Positions 23,081-34,563 of a stretch of 64,000 bases of DNA are shown here, one piece after another. The first letter of the stretch is position 1. Every line of letters begins with the position of its first letter. The translations under genes were made by a program, and so were the position numbers. Source of the DNA: Merluccius polli (taxonomy: Eukaryota; Chordata; Actinopteri; Gadiformes; Merlucciidae); contig JAOPHQ010005149.1 in assembly GCA_030340625.1 (NCBI GenBank), positions 37,501 through 101,500 on the forward strand, given 5' to 3'. The notes under the pieces are model-generated. The model saw only the letters and a list, made by a program, of their open reading frames with translations, had not been told where the DNA came from and did no database searches.

Positions 23081-24113
23081 TTACGTGTCCAAGATACTCC
23101 AGTGAACTCCGGAAAACTCACACTTCCCCTTTTGAACTCTCATCCCAAATTGTTCCAAACGGTTGAGTACAGCCTTCAAGTTTTCCAGATGATGAGCGTC
23201 ATCTTTGCCTGTTACAAGGATATCATCGAGGAAGCAGTGGACGTTGGGGAGCCCTTGCAACACTTGGTCCATGATCTTCTGGAAAATTGAGGGTGCAGAG
23301 GTTATACCAAAAGGTAAGCGATTGTAACAAAACATGCCTTTGTGTGTTGTGATGGTGAGATATTTCCGCGAATCTTCACAGACAGGCACCTGCAGATAAG
23401 CTTGTGAAAGATCCAGTTTGCTGAAACGATGGCCTCCGGACAGAGACGCGAACAGATCCTCAATATGGGGTATTGGATAATGCTCAACGCATAAAGCCGG
23501 ATTAACAGTAACTTTGAAATCCCCACAGATTCTGACACCACCATTCTTCTTGATGACTGGGACAATTGGAGTTGCCCACTCACTGAACTGAACTGGAGAG
23601 ATCACTCCTTGTTGGAGTAATCGATCAATTTCTGCTTCCACTTTCGGTTTCAATGCGTATGGGACGACGCGTGCCTTACAAAACTTTGGTTGTTGGCCTG
23701 GTTTCAATGTCAGGGAAGTTTCAAATCCCTTCAGCGTTCCTAGGGTTTCACTGAAAACTTGAGCGTGCCCACACAGAACATCTTCAAGTGTCTCACGGGC
23801 CTTGTGCCCTGTTCTCATTGTCTTTATTTCACGCCAGTCAAGTTTTATGCTCCTTAGCCATTCACGGCCAAAAAGTGGGGGTGACTTCCCTTTAACAACG
23901 TATAAGGGCAGTCTGACTTTCTGTTTATTCATCTTCACCCATACTTTCACCACACCCTCTGGTAACAGCATTTCCCCTGTGTAGGTTTTCAACACTACAT
24001 TAGTCTTTCGTAGACGAACATGGGCAAATTTGGCTTTGTACATCTCCATTGAGATCAAGGATACAGCTGCACCGGTGTCTAGCTCCATCTCAGTAAGATG
24101 ACCTTCAATCTTG
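23081..24113 (-). pseudogene. gypsy protease and reverse transcriptase
   Basis: An open stretch of about 340 codons. An aspartic protease motif D-T-G-A lies near the start (about 24060). The RT fingers and palm follow, with L-D-L-S-Q-A-Y and the catalytic box F-L-D-D (first position usually Y or F). The frame is lost at about 23095. Upstream the reading frame is cut at 24114-24121 by the hAT element at 24122-24887. The same residues M-I-R-P occur on both sides because of the target duplication. Confidence 0.93.
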
Positions 24114-24121
24114 GGTCTAAT

Positions 24122-24887
24122 CATGGCCGGATCTACCATATGGGCAACCTGGGCAGTTGCCCAGGGGCCCTTGAGCCGAGAGGGGCCCTTTGCGATTGGG
24201 TGTATATATATTTTCTATTCCCCCCCCGCTCAACAATCGCGCAACTGAAATGCTCCGCCAGCCACCCCCCCCCCCCCCGCAAATGCTCCGCCAGCCCCCC
24301 CCCCCCCCCCCCCCCCCCCCCCGCTCAACAATCGCGCAACTGAAATGCTCCGCCAGCCCCCCCCCCCCCCCCGCCCGCTCAACAATCGCGCAACTGAAAT
24401 GCTCCGCCAGCCCCCCCCCCCCAACTGAAATGCTCCGCTAGCCCCCCCCCCCCAACTGAAATGCTCCGCCAGCCCCCCCCCCCCCCCCCCCCCCCCCCGC
24501 CCGCTCAACAATCGCGCAACTGAAATGCTCCGCTAGCCCCCCCCCAACTGAAATGCTCCGCCAGCCCCCCCCCCCCCCCCCGCCCGCTCAACAATCGCGC
24601 AACTGAAATGCTCCGCTAGCCCCCCCCCCCAACTGAAATGCTCCGCTAGCCCCCCCCCCCAACTGAAATGCTCCGCCAGCCCCCCCCCCCCCCCCCCCCC
24701 CCCCAACTGAAATGCTCCGCCAGCCCCCCCCCCCCCCCCTCAACAATCGCGCAACTGAAATGCTCCGCTAGCCCCCCCCCCCAACTGAAATGCTCCGCCA
24801 GCCCCCCCCCCCCCGGTCGCCGGTCCGGGGGGGGGGCCTCTGGACTGACGGTGCCCAGGGGCCCCTGGGGTTACTGATCCGGCCCTG
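24122..24887. mobile_element. hAT element with C-tract satellite core, in gypsy pol
   Basis: Ends CATGGCCGGATC / CAGGGCCGGATC in inverted orientation. The 8-bp target duplication GGTCTAAT (24114-24121, 24888-24895) is exact. The core (24230-24815) is about 14 copies of aactgaaatgctccgccagc separated by runs of 8 to 22 C. Five of them are preceded by caacaatcgcgc. Confidence 0.92.
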
Positions 24888-24895
24888 GGTCTAAT

Positions 24896-25191
24896 CATCA
24901 TCAAAGACGACCCTGCATTTTCCTTTTTGACTGCCATAACTGGCTCTGTGTCATTGACCACTGCTGACACCATATGCAATGTCAAATCAGAGTCTGAATC
25001 TGATGTAGACTCCTTTTCACTGTCATTAGCATTAGCTCCAACTTTGTGAATTTTTCCTCTTTTTGCTCTTTCAAACTGTTTCCTTGGTTTCATTTTTGTT
25101 TCATATTTTTCTTTGGTGTACTTTTGGTCACTCTTTTTATTTCTGCACAAACGGGCAATATGGCCTCTCTTTTTGCAGCTGTGGCACTGCT
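24896..25191 (-). pseudogene. gypsy gag C-terminal part (second zinc knuckle)
   Basis: Contains the CCHC knuckle C-H-S-C-K-K-R-G-H-I-A-R-L-C and a basic and then acidic linker (S-D-S-D-S-D). This reads towards the protease beyond the hAT insert at 24122. The upstream half of gag lies at 26980-27602, beyond the 1.77-kb hAT insert at 25200. Confidence 0.88.
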
Positions 25192-25562
25192 GCTCTCTGC
25201 AGGGGCGGAGCGAGGGGGTGGCTTTCGGGGCTGAAGCCCCGAATCTCACTTCAAAAGCCCCGGATCTTTTATAAGCTTTTGAAGTTATGACAACCCTGAC
25301 ACCATGTTCCCTATACATTACATTAAGCCTTATTACTGGGCAAATAATTGCCAACAACAAAAACCTTAATTTCCCTCAGACTATTTCAACGCGCCAAGGT
25401 GTGTCGATGAAATTGGGGTTGTGAAAAATAACTTTGAAGGTGCTATAGTATATTAGCTAACAATGGCCTCCATTCTTGAGTTTTCATTGCCATCTAGTGG
25501 AAAGGACATGCAACAGCATGGATAATACTTCACTACAAAATCATGGGCCTATTGTTGGCTAA

Positions 25563-26180
25563 CGGTGTGTTCTATTTGTCCACCCGACTCGATCTGCGAG
25601 TCGGATTTCCGAGTTACGAACCGGAAGTTGCAAACAGAACGCCCCCGAGGTCGTATATACGACTCTTCAACTCATCTGAACTCGGAGGACCCCGAGTTCA
25701 GTAACAAAGATGGCTACTCCAAACTGGCTAGAGACGCTCCATGTTGCTATGACAACAATGCCGATTCTTGAGCAGAAAGCAGAGCAGTAACCTAACGTTA
25801 TCAAAACAGAATATTCAGATATCAAACTGGGAAATACGATTGTGTAATATGTAATGAACATGTGAAATCCGCGGTGGGTGCACCGTAAACGAGATAATCA
25901 CTATAAACGTTACGAAACGTCCAAACTGCCTATTGCAACCAAGCACATTGTGAAATCTTGGGTAATTTCTCTGTGATCAATGTGTCTATATTTAATTAAC
26001 GTTTAAACACAGAATGATACTCTTTTTCAAGCATATTAAAGTCGCGTCCATCTTTTCTCCGACTCGTCTTGTTGTGTGCCAAATAGAACGCAAAAACCCG
26101 GGGTCACTCGTTTTCCGAGACGGATGTGACGTCACACCAGAGCTGCAAGTCGCGATTACGAGACAAATGGAACGCACCAT
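25563..26180. mobile_element. MITE nested in the gag hAT element
   Basis: The left end GGTGTGTTCTATTTGTCC and right end (GACAAATGGAACGCACC on the plus strand) are imperfect inverted repeats. The interior has matching gagtcgga/tccgagac blocks. No confident target duplication. The ORF across 26014-26448 shows no domain. Confidence 0.6.
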
Positions 26181-26289
26181 AAGCACAGTGGGCATACCAC
26201 TTCTAAAATACAAAAAAGCAAACAAACAAACAAACAATCCATCTCTGCAATCCTACTTTGAATCTACTGAAAGTGTGGGGGTGTTCATT

Positions 26290-26680
26290 GAGGAAGAAGG
26301 CCGCCGACAACAGGAACGCTTTAACTCACTTTATTTGTTTAGCTTTAGTTATTTAATCTATGAAGCAGAAGGAGGGGTATTGTATAGTCACGCGCGTGGA
26401 GAGACCCAAGCTTTGCGTCCTTCCGATGCGCTGCCTGGGGGTTTCTGATCCTAACCGGATGTTTCCGCCCGGATGGTCTCTGGGCAGGAGGCGTGGCCTC
26501 TATGACGCATAATGGCTAGTGTTGAGCGCCCGCCTCTAGTGTATTATGTTTGCCGCCATCATGTGGTCAGGTGGGGTAAATACAACTTGTATATTTATTT
26601 CTACTCCTTTGTGGCTATGTGTAGATATTACAGCCTGCTGATACATATGTTATTATTTATTCGCAACAAAAGTTAGTCTC
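26290..26680. repeat. Dispersed repeat, copy 1
   Basis: Matches 38710-39115 in inverted orientation over about 390 bp, including gccgccgacaacaggaacgc and the Alu-like cctcctgcccag stretch (inverted there). It could be an LTR or a MITE. Ends not resolved. Confidence 0.6.
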
Positions 26681-26979
26681 AAATTTATAAGTCTCAATTT
26701 TGCCATTGTAGTTTGCATAAAAATCTCTAGTAGATGTTCTGGTTATTGTTTCTTTCCATTAAATAGTATTGTCTTGAGCAGGCCCTGCAACTGAAAATGT
26801 AGGCTATGAATTAGAAGGGATTTAGGATTTGCCAATGTCCAGCAGGTCACCGTAAAATGGACTAGAATGCAGGAAATCGCATCTTAGAAATTCAAAATTT
26901 TCTGGGGGAGAACCCACAGACCCCCCTCTGGGCTAAGCCCCGGATGTACACAAAGTCTGGCTCCGCCCCTGGCTCTCTG

Positions 26980-27602
26980 TAATAACAGTCTTTTTCATTA
27001 TGATTAGTCTTGCCACAACGGAAGCATTTTTCTCCCCCTTGTGGTGGAGAGAAGGACACAGCATGCACTCTCAGGGAAGTTTTCAAGTGCTGAGATTCTC
27101 TAGCTATGGCTTCCATCGACATTGAAATGTCCACAGCACGCTGAAAAGTTAGTGCTTCATCTGTTAATAGTTTTCTCTGGATACTTTCCTTATTCAGGCC
27201 ACACACAAATATATCGCGCAAAGCGTCCTGCAAATGAGTGCCAAAATCACAGTGTTCTGACAGCTTCTTCAAAACGGCTACGTACTGTGCAACACTCTCT
27301 CCCTCCTCCTGATTTCGTTTGTTGAAACAGAATCTCTCCGCAATAATAATGGGCTTTGGAGAGAAGTGATCATTTAAAGTCTTCACGAGCTCCTCGTACT
27401 GTTTACTTCCTGGTTTATCTGGAGCGAGCAAACTGCGTAGCAGTCCGTATGTTGTAGCCCCAATCACACTCAAAAATACGGCAACTTTCTTTGCCGCCGG
27501 GACATCATTTGCTTCGGCAAAATGTTCAAACCTCTCGACGTACGTCGACCATTGTTCCGCGGACTCGTCAAAGATATCAATATGACCGATGAGCACCGCC
27601 AT
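26980..27602 (-). pseudogene. gypsy gag N-terminal part (capsid, first zinc knuckle)
   Basis: Begins M-A-V-L-I-G-H-I at 27602, a start typical of this gypsy gag type. It runs through a capsid-like region with W-S-T-Y-V-E-R-F-E-H-F and ends in the CCHC knuckle C-F-R-C-G-K-T-N-H-N-E-K-D-C just before the hAT insert. The frame is open for about 207 codons. The in-frame extension upstream to 27665 is not gag: it is read from the solo LTR. Confidence 0.92.
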
Positions 27603-27608
27603 TCTCGT

Positions 27609-27976
27609 TATCACGCCTGGGTAACGACAGTTGTATGGACTCAAAAGCACGACTAGACACAGCACGGATGAAGGATAATGTCTTTACTTGAAACAGGTTC
27701 GGTACACAGGCGATCAGTCAGAGGAGGCAAACAAATCCGGCAGGGGTTAGGCAGAGACAGGGTCGAGGGAAAACAGGCAGAAGTCAAAACCGTTTAAACA
27801 CTGGGAAAAAGGCTGGAACGCTTAGCACGAGGACAAAAGACGAACTGGCAACGGACAGGGGAAACACAGGGACTATATATGCACAGAGGAGAGGAAATGG
27901 GAAACAGGTGAAGGTAATCAGGGCAGGGGAAGTCAATCACTGGGGGAGGAGCTACAACCTAGAGTGAGACATGACA
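27609..27976 (-). mobile_element. Solo LTR-like insertion in the gypsy leader
   Basis: A 368-bp block with TG...TA ends (TGTCATG...CGTGATA on the minus strand) and a 5-bp direct duplication (ACGAG on the minus strand; 27604-27608 and 27977-27981). It contains a TATATAG box (about 27875) as expected for a U3 region. It has no internal retroviral sequence, so it is a solo LTR of another element family or a small terminal-repeat element. It sits 7 bp upstream of the gag ATG. Confidence 0.78.
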
Positions 27977-28060
27977 CTCGTGGTCTCTCTCGCGTCGTCA
28001 GCTTCTTCAACGGAGTCGATTTCCGCGACCTCGTCCTCATCTGACGGCATCGGTGGGTTA

Positions 28061-28075
28061 CTTAACTCGTCGCCA
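28061..28075 (-). other. Primer-binding site of the gypsy element
   Basis: TGGCGACGAG begins 3 bases inside the 5' LTR end (after AAT) on the minus strand. It starts with TGG, complementary to a tRNA CCA end. The tRNA species was not identified. Confidence 0.75.
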
Positions 28076-28078
28076 ATT

Positions 28079-28291
28079 TGTAATATCCTCTCTATACTGA
28101 CTGGGAGAATATCTATGTTTACTGTAGCATCAATATGCTGAACCACTGGAAGAGACGACCGACCACATTCAGGTGTAGTTCCACACTGGTTTGTTTATTT
28201 CCTGAAGTGTGCACAAAACCATTCAATTGAGTATAGCGTCACCTACTGGTGTGGTGGAATAACTGCAGGCTATTATGACCAATACATCACA
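28079..28291 (-). repeat. 5' LTR of the gypsy element
   Basis: 213 bp, intact, TGTGATG...ATTACA on the minus strand. It is the reference for the empty hAT site in the other LTR. Confidence 0.95.
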
Positions 28292-28345
28292 ACTTTGAAA
28301 TGCTAGGGTGGGAAAAGCTGAAAAGTTGTCTACAGCCCAACCTAC

Positions 28346-29050
28346 AACCACGTCCACTAACTTTATTTAGGCCTAAAACCTCCTTCGAGCGGTCATTTCA
28401 CAGGTTTATTCATCTTCAAACACAACAAGTTAGTGAAGTTAGTTTAGATTTAGTTTAGAGGGGTTTGGTTAACAGTGGATATTCCTAAGTGTATTTTCCC
28501 GTTCGTCATTTCTCTGTCACACACTTGGCTGAGATGTGTGTGTTTGTGTGTGTTGTATTGAGTGTGTTTCCGTCTCTAAATGTTGAGATATGAGGACTGA
28601 CATGGGCCGCCTGCTTCCAGAAATAACAAGTAATTCTTTTAATGGCCAACCGACGTCGCCCCGCAACACTGATGCTGTTCTCTAGTTACCGTCTGCTGTT
28701 TATTTCCTACCTCGGGGTGTGGAGGAGTGAGGAGTGTTTTTCTCCACTTTCAGCGGTTTGACTCGCCTCCTTGATCCTCACACACACTAAATTGCCCCCC
28801 ACACACACCCACACGCACACACCCCCACACACACACTAAACTACCCACACACAAATGCACACGCCCCCCAGCAATGCTGCCAAGACATCACAGAGACAGC
28901 ATCATTATGATAACGCTGGTTAACACACACACACACAGGATGCACACCATTACTGATGACCGAGGCTACAACACAGAGGATATAAAATAAATAAATAATA
29001 TCATATATATTATTCACCATTACTGGGGTGACCTGGCCGAGGCCCTGATT
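28346..29050. other. Intergenic sequence
   Basis: No gene seen. Short (CA)n-rich stretches lie around 28780-28940. Confidence 0.5.
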
Positions 29051-29061
29051 AAAGAACCCTG

Positions 29062-29238
29062 CCTGTCTCTCTCTCTCTCTCTCTCTGTCTCTTTGAACCT
29101 GTCTGTCTCTCTGTACATGTCTGTCTCTCTATCTCTATCTCTGTCTTTCTCACTCTCTGTCTCTCTATCTCTATCTCTCTCTGTATCACTCTATCTCCCC
29201 CCACCCCCTCTCTCTGTTAACAAGAGGACACCCACCCC

Positions 29239-29295
<57 letters not shown>

Positions 29296-29361
29296 GCTCT
29301 CTACCTGTCTGTCTCTCTATCTCTGTCTCTCTCTATCTCTCTCGCTGTACCTGCCCCCCCC

Positions 29362-29424
<63 letters not shown>

Positions 29425-29446
29425 CCTCTCTCTCTCTCGCTCGCTC
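29062..29446. repeat. (TC)n microsatellite block
   Basis: Nearly 400 bp of compound CT/CTGT/CTAT repeats with two short C-rich breaks. The plus strand is pyrimidine and the long leucine/serine ORF over it is an artefact. Confidence 0.97.
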
Positions 29447-30467
29447 TAATCAGTGATTCGTCTGACCTCAGCAATTTTTCCAGAGGCCAGATTCTCGCGC
29501 CTTACATCAACGATATGTTTTCATTTATTAGTAAGCGTTTCTGCCTATGTTTAATGTATTTAGGGTATACTGTTAGTACTGAAATAGCCTACATAAAGGA
29601 AAAAATGTACTTCAACAAATAACGTTTGCTGAGTTCCAGAGTGAAATGTGAATTGATTAAAATAGTTAGGCTGAAGTGAGGTTAGTCTACTAGACTTCTA
29701 GACTAGTCGTAGTAGTTCTAAATGTGTCTGTAATAAGACTTAGCTCGTATTTAAATGTTTAAACGTGTTGCATTTCAAGATACAGCAGTGGCGATAGTCC
29801 ATCCCTGCAGTCGGACAACTGACCACCAGGGGGCGAAAGAGACGCCCTTTTAAATCCTCATTATACCTCCACTTAATAACTTTCATTTGGTCGGAGCTCA
29901 CAAATTGTATTTTGATATGCAAAACGATTTTTAAATGCATCTCATATGCTGTTTTAATCCTTAATACCAACTAAGTATGGCGTATTAGAAGTTTTAATAT
30001 TCTAAAGAGATTTCAGACACTCGTGGCCTGTGTGCTTTCAGCATTATCAAATATTAATTTGTCTAAAGTTGCTCTTTTAAGAAGGTTTCTTTGATGTGGA
30101 TGTAATCATCTTCAGCCTGAGCAGACCTCCTGCTGGGGGGAGCGGGACGTGCGCATCATGATTCATTGATGAGGAGGAACCGTGTCCTCAAAAATAACAT
30201 TTATACTTATATTATCTAGACTATATTTATATTTATTTATATGATCTATCTATTGGTGTCGTTTGCTTCGACTACAGTCGGCACTACACTACAGTCGGCC
30301 GATGTGTGGATGGGAGACGGTGTTAGTTGGGGTGGGAGGAGGTGGGAGTAAACGAGAGAAAACACATTATTAACCCTGGGAGGAGTGGAGGTGAAACAGC
30401 AGAGGAAGATTTGTAGATCATCTCCACAGTGATTGGTCGACCTCTCCTTTCATGTAGGCATGGGGTC

Positions 30468-30469
<2 letters not shown>
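29447..30469. other. Intergenic sequence with a CTCF-like motif
   Basis: No gene. CCACCAGGGGGCGAA at 29823-29837 resembles the CTCF core motif (plus orientation). A short duplication of ctacagtcggc occurs around 30271-30299. Confidence 0.45.
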
Positions 30470-30470
<1 letters not shown>

Positions 30471-30555
<85 letters not shown>

Positions 30556-30625
30556 ATGTGTGTGTGTTTGTGCGTGTGTGTGTATGCATGTGTCTGTGTG
30601 TGTGTGCGTGCGTGTGTTTACATGC

Positions 30626-30695
<70 letters not shown>

Positions 30696-30776
30696 GTGCG
30701 TGCATGCATGTGTCTGTATGTGCGTGCACGTGTGTCTGCGTGCATGTGTGTGTGTGTGTGTGTGCGTGCGTGTGTG
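30471..30776. repeat. (GT)n microsatellite block
   Basis: About 300 bp of GT repeats with interspersed GTGC/GCAT variants. ORFs over it are artefacts of low complexity. Confidence 0.97.
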
Positions 30777-31559
30777 GAGGGGGGGTTCATCAGAACGGCA
30801 GACCAAGGCTTGTTAAGTTGATTCAATTTGTCCGCTGGAGACCGTGCAGCTCGGATTCTGAGACGAGATCAACAGAATCCTTTCAAAGTTTCTCCAACAT
30901 GTTTGTTGTCTTCAAAGAGCAGTAATTCTGTAACTCTGTTTCTGCGTCAATTCCTCATTCTGTGTGTACACACTGGTCCCAAACGCTGTAGCTCCTGTGA
31001 GCTACAAACAGAATCCGCAACGAGCCGTCTGTTTTTAACTTAATAGGTTTTCACAAAAGAAGCGCCGGCGTCTCTGCTCTATTAGCCCCACGCGGCTCGT
31101 TACGCCATCAGCGGCTCTCTCATCAAACACACGGCGGCCCTCGAAAGTTGGGAGGAAAAATGGAGGAGCTATTAATCAGAGAAGCGATGCCATCTTAGAT
31201 TTAACTTCTCTGAGCTCTCGCTCCGGGTCGGGCCTCGTAACACATCTCACTAACGGGATAATTGACGGACGGTTAGTTCTCTATTGGTTCGGTTTATCGA
31301 GTTTCACTCACAGGCTTCACGCTTCACGTCTGATTGGGAAACAAATTGAGAGGCGGCCCCTAACGTCAGGGGCCCCGACGCCAGGGGCCAAATCAGAGAG
31401 GGGACGCGTTTAATGACCTCTCTGCCAGAATAGTTAGAGACCCAGAGATCTGTCTCCCTCTCACTCGCTCAGAGAGAGAGAGAGAGAAATAAAGATATTA
31501 TATGTAGCAGCCTGCTGGTCAAACCTCGTCAGCCTCAGTATCACAAGCTGTGCTCTTTA

Positions 31560-31560
<1 letters not shown>
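30777..31560. other. Unique sequence, possibly conserved non-coding
   Basis: High-complexity sequence (31040-31440) free of obvious repeats. No coding signature. The suspicion of a conserved element is inference only. Confidence 0.35.
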
Positions 31561-31561
<1 letters not shown>

Positions 31562-31608
<47 letters not shown>

Positions 31609-31713
31609 CGCGCGTGTTTGGGCAGAACTTTGTGTGTGTGTGTGTGTGTGGGGAGGGGGGGGGGGGGGTAATTGTGTGTTATTGTAATTGTATGTGGAAA
31701 ACTATGCTGTTTA

Positions 31714-31758
<45 letters not shown>

Positions 31759-31783
31759 TGTGTGTCTGTGTGTGTGTGTGTGT
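31562..31783. repeat. (GT)n tracts with a G run
   Basis: Three GT tracts separated by cgcgcgcg, a run of about 14 G (31651-31667) and short unique sequence. Confidence 0.95.
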
Positions 31784-31785
31784 TA

Positions 31786-32883
31786 TGGGGGGCATTTTAT
31801 GCCAGCGAACTATACTAAAACGCGTGTACAGCGCCTATGCGATGACATCAAACCTCTAACGTGCGCGTGTAAATTCCATTCACTTTCAATGGACAGACGA
31901 GCGTCACGTAGGCGTCACGCAGACGCTGCACACGCGTTGTTGCGCATACGCCTACGTGACGTGTGCGTGACGGGTGAACTACGCCTCAAATACGTGACGT
32001 GAATACCACGCGTGACTGTGAAGTACAATTCTACATGAGCGTACAGCACACGCTGTGTAGTGTTTGTGGAAATCCAATAGCGACGGGTCATTGGTGCCGT
32101 GCCGCGCGTTAACGCAGCGGACGCCTGTGCGCACGCTCGTCTCAATGTACAAATAATCATTTACTTCATGATGACGAATTTTGAGTTTAACAGCTGCTTC
32201 GCTTCACAATTCAAGCAGTCCATGTATTACCAAGAGAGACGATGTGACAGTTTAGGGACGGGCGGCCATAGGAGGTTCGGGACATTTCCCGAACGGCCGG
32301 ACGATTTCAGGCCGAGCCGGCCGGCCGTCATTTTTTAAAATTTGTATTTTGTATTTTGTGTATTATTATTTTTGGGCCGGTCCAGGACTGTCATAATACG
32401 TCGGTCGTAGATCCGGGGTGCGCTACGATCCCCCTCGGGTCCGCGGCTGGCGGGGCCGGTGCTGGGTCCGCGCCCCCCCTCCCCGTTGACAATCGCCCCC
32501 CCCCCCCCCACCTCCGTTGACAATCGCGCCGAATTCTGTTCCCACTCCAGCCCTGGTCCCCACCACTTCTAAAACCAAACTGACGCCCTTGCATGTAGGC
32601 CTAGCTTTTGTCAGTTTGATATTTCATTTTTACATTTTAAACAAAAAACAATAAACAGACCGTTTTTTTTGTTGTCTGGGTTATTTGTACATTGAGACGA
32701 GCGTGCACACAGGCGTCCGCTGCGTTCGCACGTGGCATGACACTTATCACCCGTCACCCCTTCAGTTTTGGTGTACTCGCAATACGCGTGCCTATACGCA
32801 CGCGTCTTTTTCAGTCTTTATGCAGACGTAGGCGACGCGGTTTAGGCGTTTTAGTATAGTTCGCTGGCATGAAATGCCCCCCA
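31786..32883. mobile_element. Long-TIR MITE inserted at TA in a (GT)n tract
   Basis: The termini are near-perfect inverted repeats starting TGGGGGGCAT and continuing through gccagcgaactatactaaaa. They are flanked by TA on both sides (31784-31785, 32884-32885). Inner parts are also inverted (about 32095-32160 with 32680-32745). A TA duplication fits Tc1/mariner-type elements. No transposase. The middle has been invaded by G/C-tract sequence (about 32250-32575). Confidence 0.8.
32245..32575. mobile_element. hAT-like fragment with the C-tract module
   Basis: Contains two copies of gttgacaatcgc next to C runs (32485-32527), as in the hAT elements at 24.1 and 57.1 kb. The phrase ggccggtccagga is also shared with 57.3 kb. 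Candidate ends CAGTTTAGGG (32248) and CCAAACTG (32581) were noted, but no 8-bp duplication matched. Confidence 0.45.
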
Positions 32884-32885
32884 TA

Positions 32886-33376
32886 GTGTGTGTGTACGCG
32901 CGCACACACACACACATGCACACACACACAGGCAGATTTTATTTTATTAATATAGCAAATGACAAAAATATGATTCTTTAATGATTCAGAAGATTATGAC
33001 GTTGGTATTAAACGTTATGAAGCTTTATAATGAACGTGTTCATCATAAAAGCTCAACAGTTTCATTAAAGGGTCGACATTAGGAATCACCGTGATGACGT
33101 CACTCAGCGTCACAGACTGCTTTATAGGCATGGGGCTTTTAAACAAAAATCATCGAGCTTTTTAAATTATTATATATTTACGTCCTTAGGCTTAAACATC
33201 TGATATTCCTCTATTTTAAAATATTGGCAGAACAGTATACCACAAAGAAAGAAAATGTGTAATTGTTTTAACAAATGGATCTTGAAGTTAACGCTTCGAC
33301 CACCAGAGGGCGACAGAGGTGAGGACAGCTGTCTGGGGACGTAACTTGACTAATAAGCGACACGCTGCCTAACTAT

Positions 33377-33465
<89 letters not shown>

Positions 33466-33484
33466 GCACACGGACGCGTACAAG

Positions 33485-33532
<48 letters not shown>

Positions 33533-34485
33533 TGCGTGCGTGCGTGTGTTTGGGGGGGGGGGGGGGGTGGTTGGGGGTGTACACAAATGATGTATACATA
33601 TAAATACGAACAGTAACAGACAAAATACACAGAAGAGGGTGATGACATCACAGGGAACACAGGCTGTGATTGGCTCCCAGTCTGCTCAGTACTAGTAAAC
33701 AAAGACGTGACCTCATCACTTAACATTTGCATTTACATTTAAATATACATTTACATTTACTTAGCACCCTGACTCTAGATCTCTACAACTCACCTCTTCT
33801 CTGGTAAAACTAGACCTGCTGCTCTGTCCAGTGGAGGAAGAGTTTAGGCTACTCCTCCTCATCCTCCAGAGGAAGACACTGTCTTGACTCCTCACCCTCC
33901 AGAACGATCCTCAAGAGACCCCCCCACACACACACACACCTCCTCCTCCTCCTCCTCCTCCTCCTCCTCCTCCTCCTCCTCCTCCTTTCCCTCACCTCCT
34001 CCCCCCACCTCCTCCTCCTCGTCCGCTCCTCTACCTCCCCATCCTCCTCCCTTGCCCTCCTCCTCTTTTTCCTCCTCCACCTCCTCCTCCTCCTCCTCCT
34101 CCTCCTCCTCCTCCTCCTCCTCGCCACCCTGTAACATTCCTCCCTGTCTGAATCAGTATTACTCTAACAGCTTCTCCTGCTGATTTATGATTGTCCTCCC
34201 TGGCTCACTGTAGCTGCAGACATACCTACATAGCCTAGACATCGTTATGAATATTCAATATTGTTTGGTTTGGTGTCTATAGTCGTGTTGGACCAGACAG
34301 TGATGATCCAAGATGGCCACCAGGGGGCGCCAGAGAAGCTGACTGACTTGTTATTCCAAAGCAGCAATTATGAAGTTATAGGAAAGAGGAACAAAATGAG
34401 AACTTATGCTCACTAAGCATCCTATCCAGCTATCTATCCATTCATTCACCCGTGTGCATTTAAAGAACTTTGGTCAACTTTTGAC

Positions 34486-34563
<78 letters not shown>

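Larger units (their letters stand above)
25200..26971. mobile_element. hAT element in gypsy gag
   Basis: Ends CAGGGGCGGAGC in perfect inversion, with an exact 8-bp target duplication GCTCTCTG (25192-25199, 26972-26979). It is 1772 bp with no transposase recognised. It contains a further MITE at about 25563-26180 and a dispersed repeat at 26290-26680. Confidence 0.93.
20009..28291 (-). mobile_element. Full-length, degenerate Ty3/gypsy retrotransposon
   Basis: The LTRs are 213 bp each (20009-20813 once its hAT insert and duplication are removed, and 28079-28291). They have TG...CA ends and a 5-bp target duplication ACTTT (20004-20008, 28292-28296). They differ at only 3 of 213 positions. On the minus strand the order is 5' LTR, primer-binding site, gag, protease, RT, RNase H, integrase, polypurine tract, 3' LTR, which is the Ty3/gypsy order. 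Coding regions are broken by frameshifts and by three later hAT elements and a solo LTR. Confidence 0.95.
19845..28345. mobile_element. TIR element split by a Ty3/gypsy insertion
   Basis: The left end GGTCCTGTAGACAACTTTTT (19845) and right end (AAAAGTTGTCTACAGCCC on the plus strand, to 28345) belong to the family seen at 13855. The uninterrupted copy there reads across the point where the retrotransposon sits: 'gcaaaaataat...cactt|ggaaatgctagggtgg'. This gives an intact empty-site comparison. Confidence 0.8.

Noticed and set aside
27952..28146. Gypsy accessory gene upstream of gag
   Set aside because: The frame runs across the LTR end, the primer-binding site and the solo-LTR junction; it is leader sequence and may be an N-terminal gag extension at most.
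30323..30925. Long ORFs of alternating Cys/Val or His/Thr
   Set aside because: Translations of (GT)n or (CA)n in several frames and both strands.
33849..34183. Arg-, Glu-, Ser- or Pro-rich ORFs over (TCC)n and similar tracts (also 8002-8339 and 24098-24877)
   Set aside because: Low-complexity translations of trinucleotide repeats and C or G runs.
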